Assembly (NCBI RefSeq): GCF_900110255.1
Contig: NZ_FODD01000025.1
Coordinates: forward strand, 39,979 to 103,978
Length of the DNA stretch: 64,000 bases
Direction: 5' to 3'
Origin: Actinacidiphila rubida
Lineage (GTDB): Bacteria > Actinomycetota > Actinomycetes > Streptomycetales > Streptomycetaceae
In this document: positions 62,896 to 64,000 of the stretch, in pieces
How the letters are laid out: every line of letters begins with the position of its first letter
Position numbering within the stretch: position 1 is the first letter of the stretch
Notes under the pieces: model-generated
The model's input: the letters and a program-made list of their open reading frames with translations, nothing else
What the model was told of the DNA's origin: nothing
The model's database searches: none
Translations under genes and position numbers: made by a program

Positions 62896-64000
62896 TCAGC
62901 CGAGAGGGGCCGTGGGCAGCGGCACGCGAGCGCGCGCGCCGGTCCAGGGCAGGAAGGGGGTGCCGGCCAGGGCCGTGCCCAGCGCCAGCAGCACGCCGGC
63001 GGAACCGGTGGCCAGGTCGGTCGACAGGCGGAGCAACTGGTCGCCGGGGAAGGCGAGATGGCCCTCGTACGGGATCTGGTGCAGGGCGAGCGCCGCCCGT
63101 TGCCGGTCGAGCGGGGCGGCCGCCCCGGCGTCCGCGCCCGTGCCCTGCCCGGCGCCTGGGTCCGCGGGCCGCCCCGTGCCCGCGTGCCTGCGGCCGGTCG
63201 CGGCCAGGTACCCGAGCAGCCCGGCGCGACCGTTGAACAGGCCGGACTGGATCACGAACTCCGGTTCCGCGGCGCGCCGGACGGCCGTCTCGTGCCGTGC
63301 GAGCCCGTTGTCCGGGCGGTGTGCCAGCAGGGCGTCGAGCACCAGCCCGATCCCGGCACTGCCCGTCTCCACGTAGGGCAGGACGCGACGGCCGTCGACG
63401 ACCTGCAGCGTGCCGTCGGCGACGCTCGCGCACCGCTCGAAGTCCAGTCCGAGCAGCGCCTCGGCGCGGTCCAGCAGGCCGGTGTCCCCGGTGTGCTCGG
63501 ACAGCCGTATCAGCGCCAGGGCCGTCCCCGACGCGCCCGCCAGCAGGCCCACCCGGCGCGCCGGGTCGCTCGTGCCGGCCCTCTCCAGGGTGTCCGCGGC
63601 GGACCGGGCCAGGGCCAGGGCGCGGTCGGCCGGCCCGGACTCGCCGGTGGCCTCCGCGAAGTGGAGCAGTGCGAGGGCGATCCCGGGTGCCCCGCCGGCC
63701 AGGTCGGTGCCGGCGTCCTCGTCGGGAGCCTTGGCGAGGCGCCGCATCAGCCGGAGCGCGGCCTCGTGCTCGCCGAGGAGGTCCAGCGCGTAGGCCGTGC
63801 CGTGCCCGCCGTGGTAGAGGCCCGGCACGGTGGACTGCGCCTCGGCCGCCTCGACCAGCCATCGCACGTGCGCGGGGTCGATCGCGGCTCCGGTGGCGTG
63901 CAGGGCGTACAGGACGCCCGCCGCGCCGTGCGCCAGGCCCAGCCCTCCGTGGGTGAACTGGGCGACGTCGCCGGGGAAGAGCCGGTCGGTGCGGCCGGGG
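62896..64000 (-). CDS. ramC: Class III lanthipeptide synthetase C-terminal part (RamC/AmfT, LanKC), cut by window end
   Basis: The reading frame is open from the stop at 62896 to the window edge (368 codons), so this is the C-terminal cyclase-like domain only. LanC-like repeats are visible: FTHGGLGLAHGAAGVLYALH, GLYHGGHGTAYALDLLGEH, GGAPGIALALLHFAEA, ETGSAGIGLVLDALL, GLFNGRAGLLGYLAA. The zinc-binding Cys/Cys/His of LanC is absent, as expected for class III. The kinase and lyase domains should lie beyond 64000. It modifies the RamS-like precursor encoded 93 bp downstream. Confidence 0.92.
   Translation of the reverse strand, partial: PGRTDRLFPGDVAQFTHGGLGLAHGAAGVLYALHATGAAIDPAHVRWLVEAAEAQSTVPGLYHGGHGTAYALDLLGEHEAALRLMRRLAKAPDEDAGTDLAGGAPGIALALLHFAEATGESGPADRALALARSAADTLERAGTSDPARRVGLLAGASGTALALIRLSEHTGDTGLLDRAEALLGLDFERCASVADGTLQVVDGRRVLPYVETGSAGIGLVLDALLAHRPDNGLARHETAVRRAAEPEFVIQSGLFNGRAGLLGYLAATGRRHAGTGRPADPGAGQGTGADAGAAAPLDRQRAALALHQIPYEGHLAFPGDQLLRLSTDLATGSAGVLLALGTALAGTPFLPWTGARARVPLPTAPLG

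Overview
The window is chromosomal DNA from a Streptomyces-type actinomycete (Streptomycetaceae). The evidence is the very high GC content, heavy use of GTG starts, ATGA/GTGA stop-start overlaps, leaderless promoters, and several lineage markers: monomeric NADP-isocitrate dehydrogenase, a BluB-CobT fusion, a SapB/RamS-type class III lanthipeptide locus, and an arginine cluster in the order argC-J-B-D-R with argG-argH beside it.

Layout. 1-117: tRNA-Val (its first bases lie outside the window) and its terminator. 199-4667: zinc-ribbon protein, phosphotransferase with a long disordered N-terminus, a small hypothetical protein and a tail-anchored Ser/Thr kinase. 4668-5575: no gene, but tandem and inverted repeats and long hairpins. 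5576-7887: a pair of acyl-CoA dehydrogenases behind a palindromic operator. 7959-13292: an ABC exporter (FtsX-type permease plus ATPase) divergent from a two-component system.

13293-29230 looks like an acquired accessory block. It holds a methyltransferase remnant, a SUKH (SMI1/KNR4) immunity gene, a 2891-residue secreted Rhs/YD-repeat polymorphic toxin with a His-Me nuclease-like tip, an internally deleted IS transposase, and a 1473-residue secreted protein combining a lysozyme-like domain, a golvesin-like domain and a NucA/NucB-type DNase. The block runs into a TrmH/SpoU RNA methyltransferase gene whose protein has a duplicated segment and which appears to be a chimera, so this may be the right-hand junction.

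29648-36667: cobalamin genes (cysG/cobA, bluB-cobT fusion, cbiET/cobL). 36804-45066: acetyltransferases, a SAM methyltransferase, the metNIQ methionine transporter preceded by a Met/Cys-rich leader peptide and two hairpins (a probable attenuator), two small membrane proteins, a sigma-like factor and a PlsC acyltransferase. 45202-53040: argH, argG, argR, argD, argB, argJ and argC, all on the minus strand, with ArgR-type sites overlapping the argG and argC promoters. ArgJ recycles the acetyl group; argF is not in the window.

53162-64000: a stand-alone LanC-like protein with three cysteines at the zinc-site motifs, monomeric isocitrate dehydrogenase, an rRNA methyltransferase, a glycoside-hydrolase-like lipoprotein/Tat protein, 3-hydroxybutyryl-CoA dehydrogenase, and a ram/amf-type cluster (RamC C-terminus, RamS precursor, a single ABC half-transporter) cut by the window edge.
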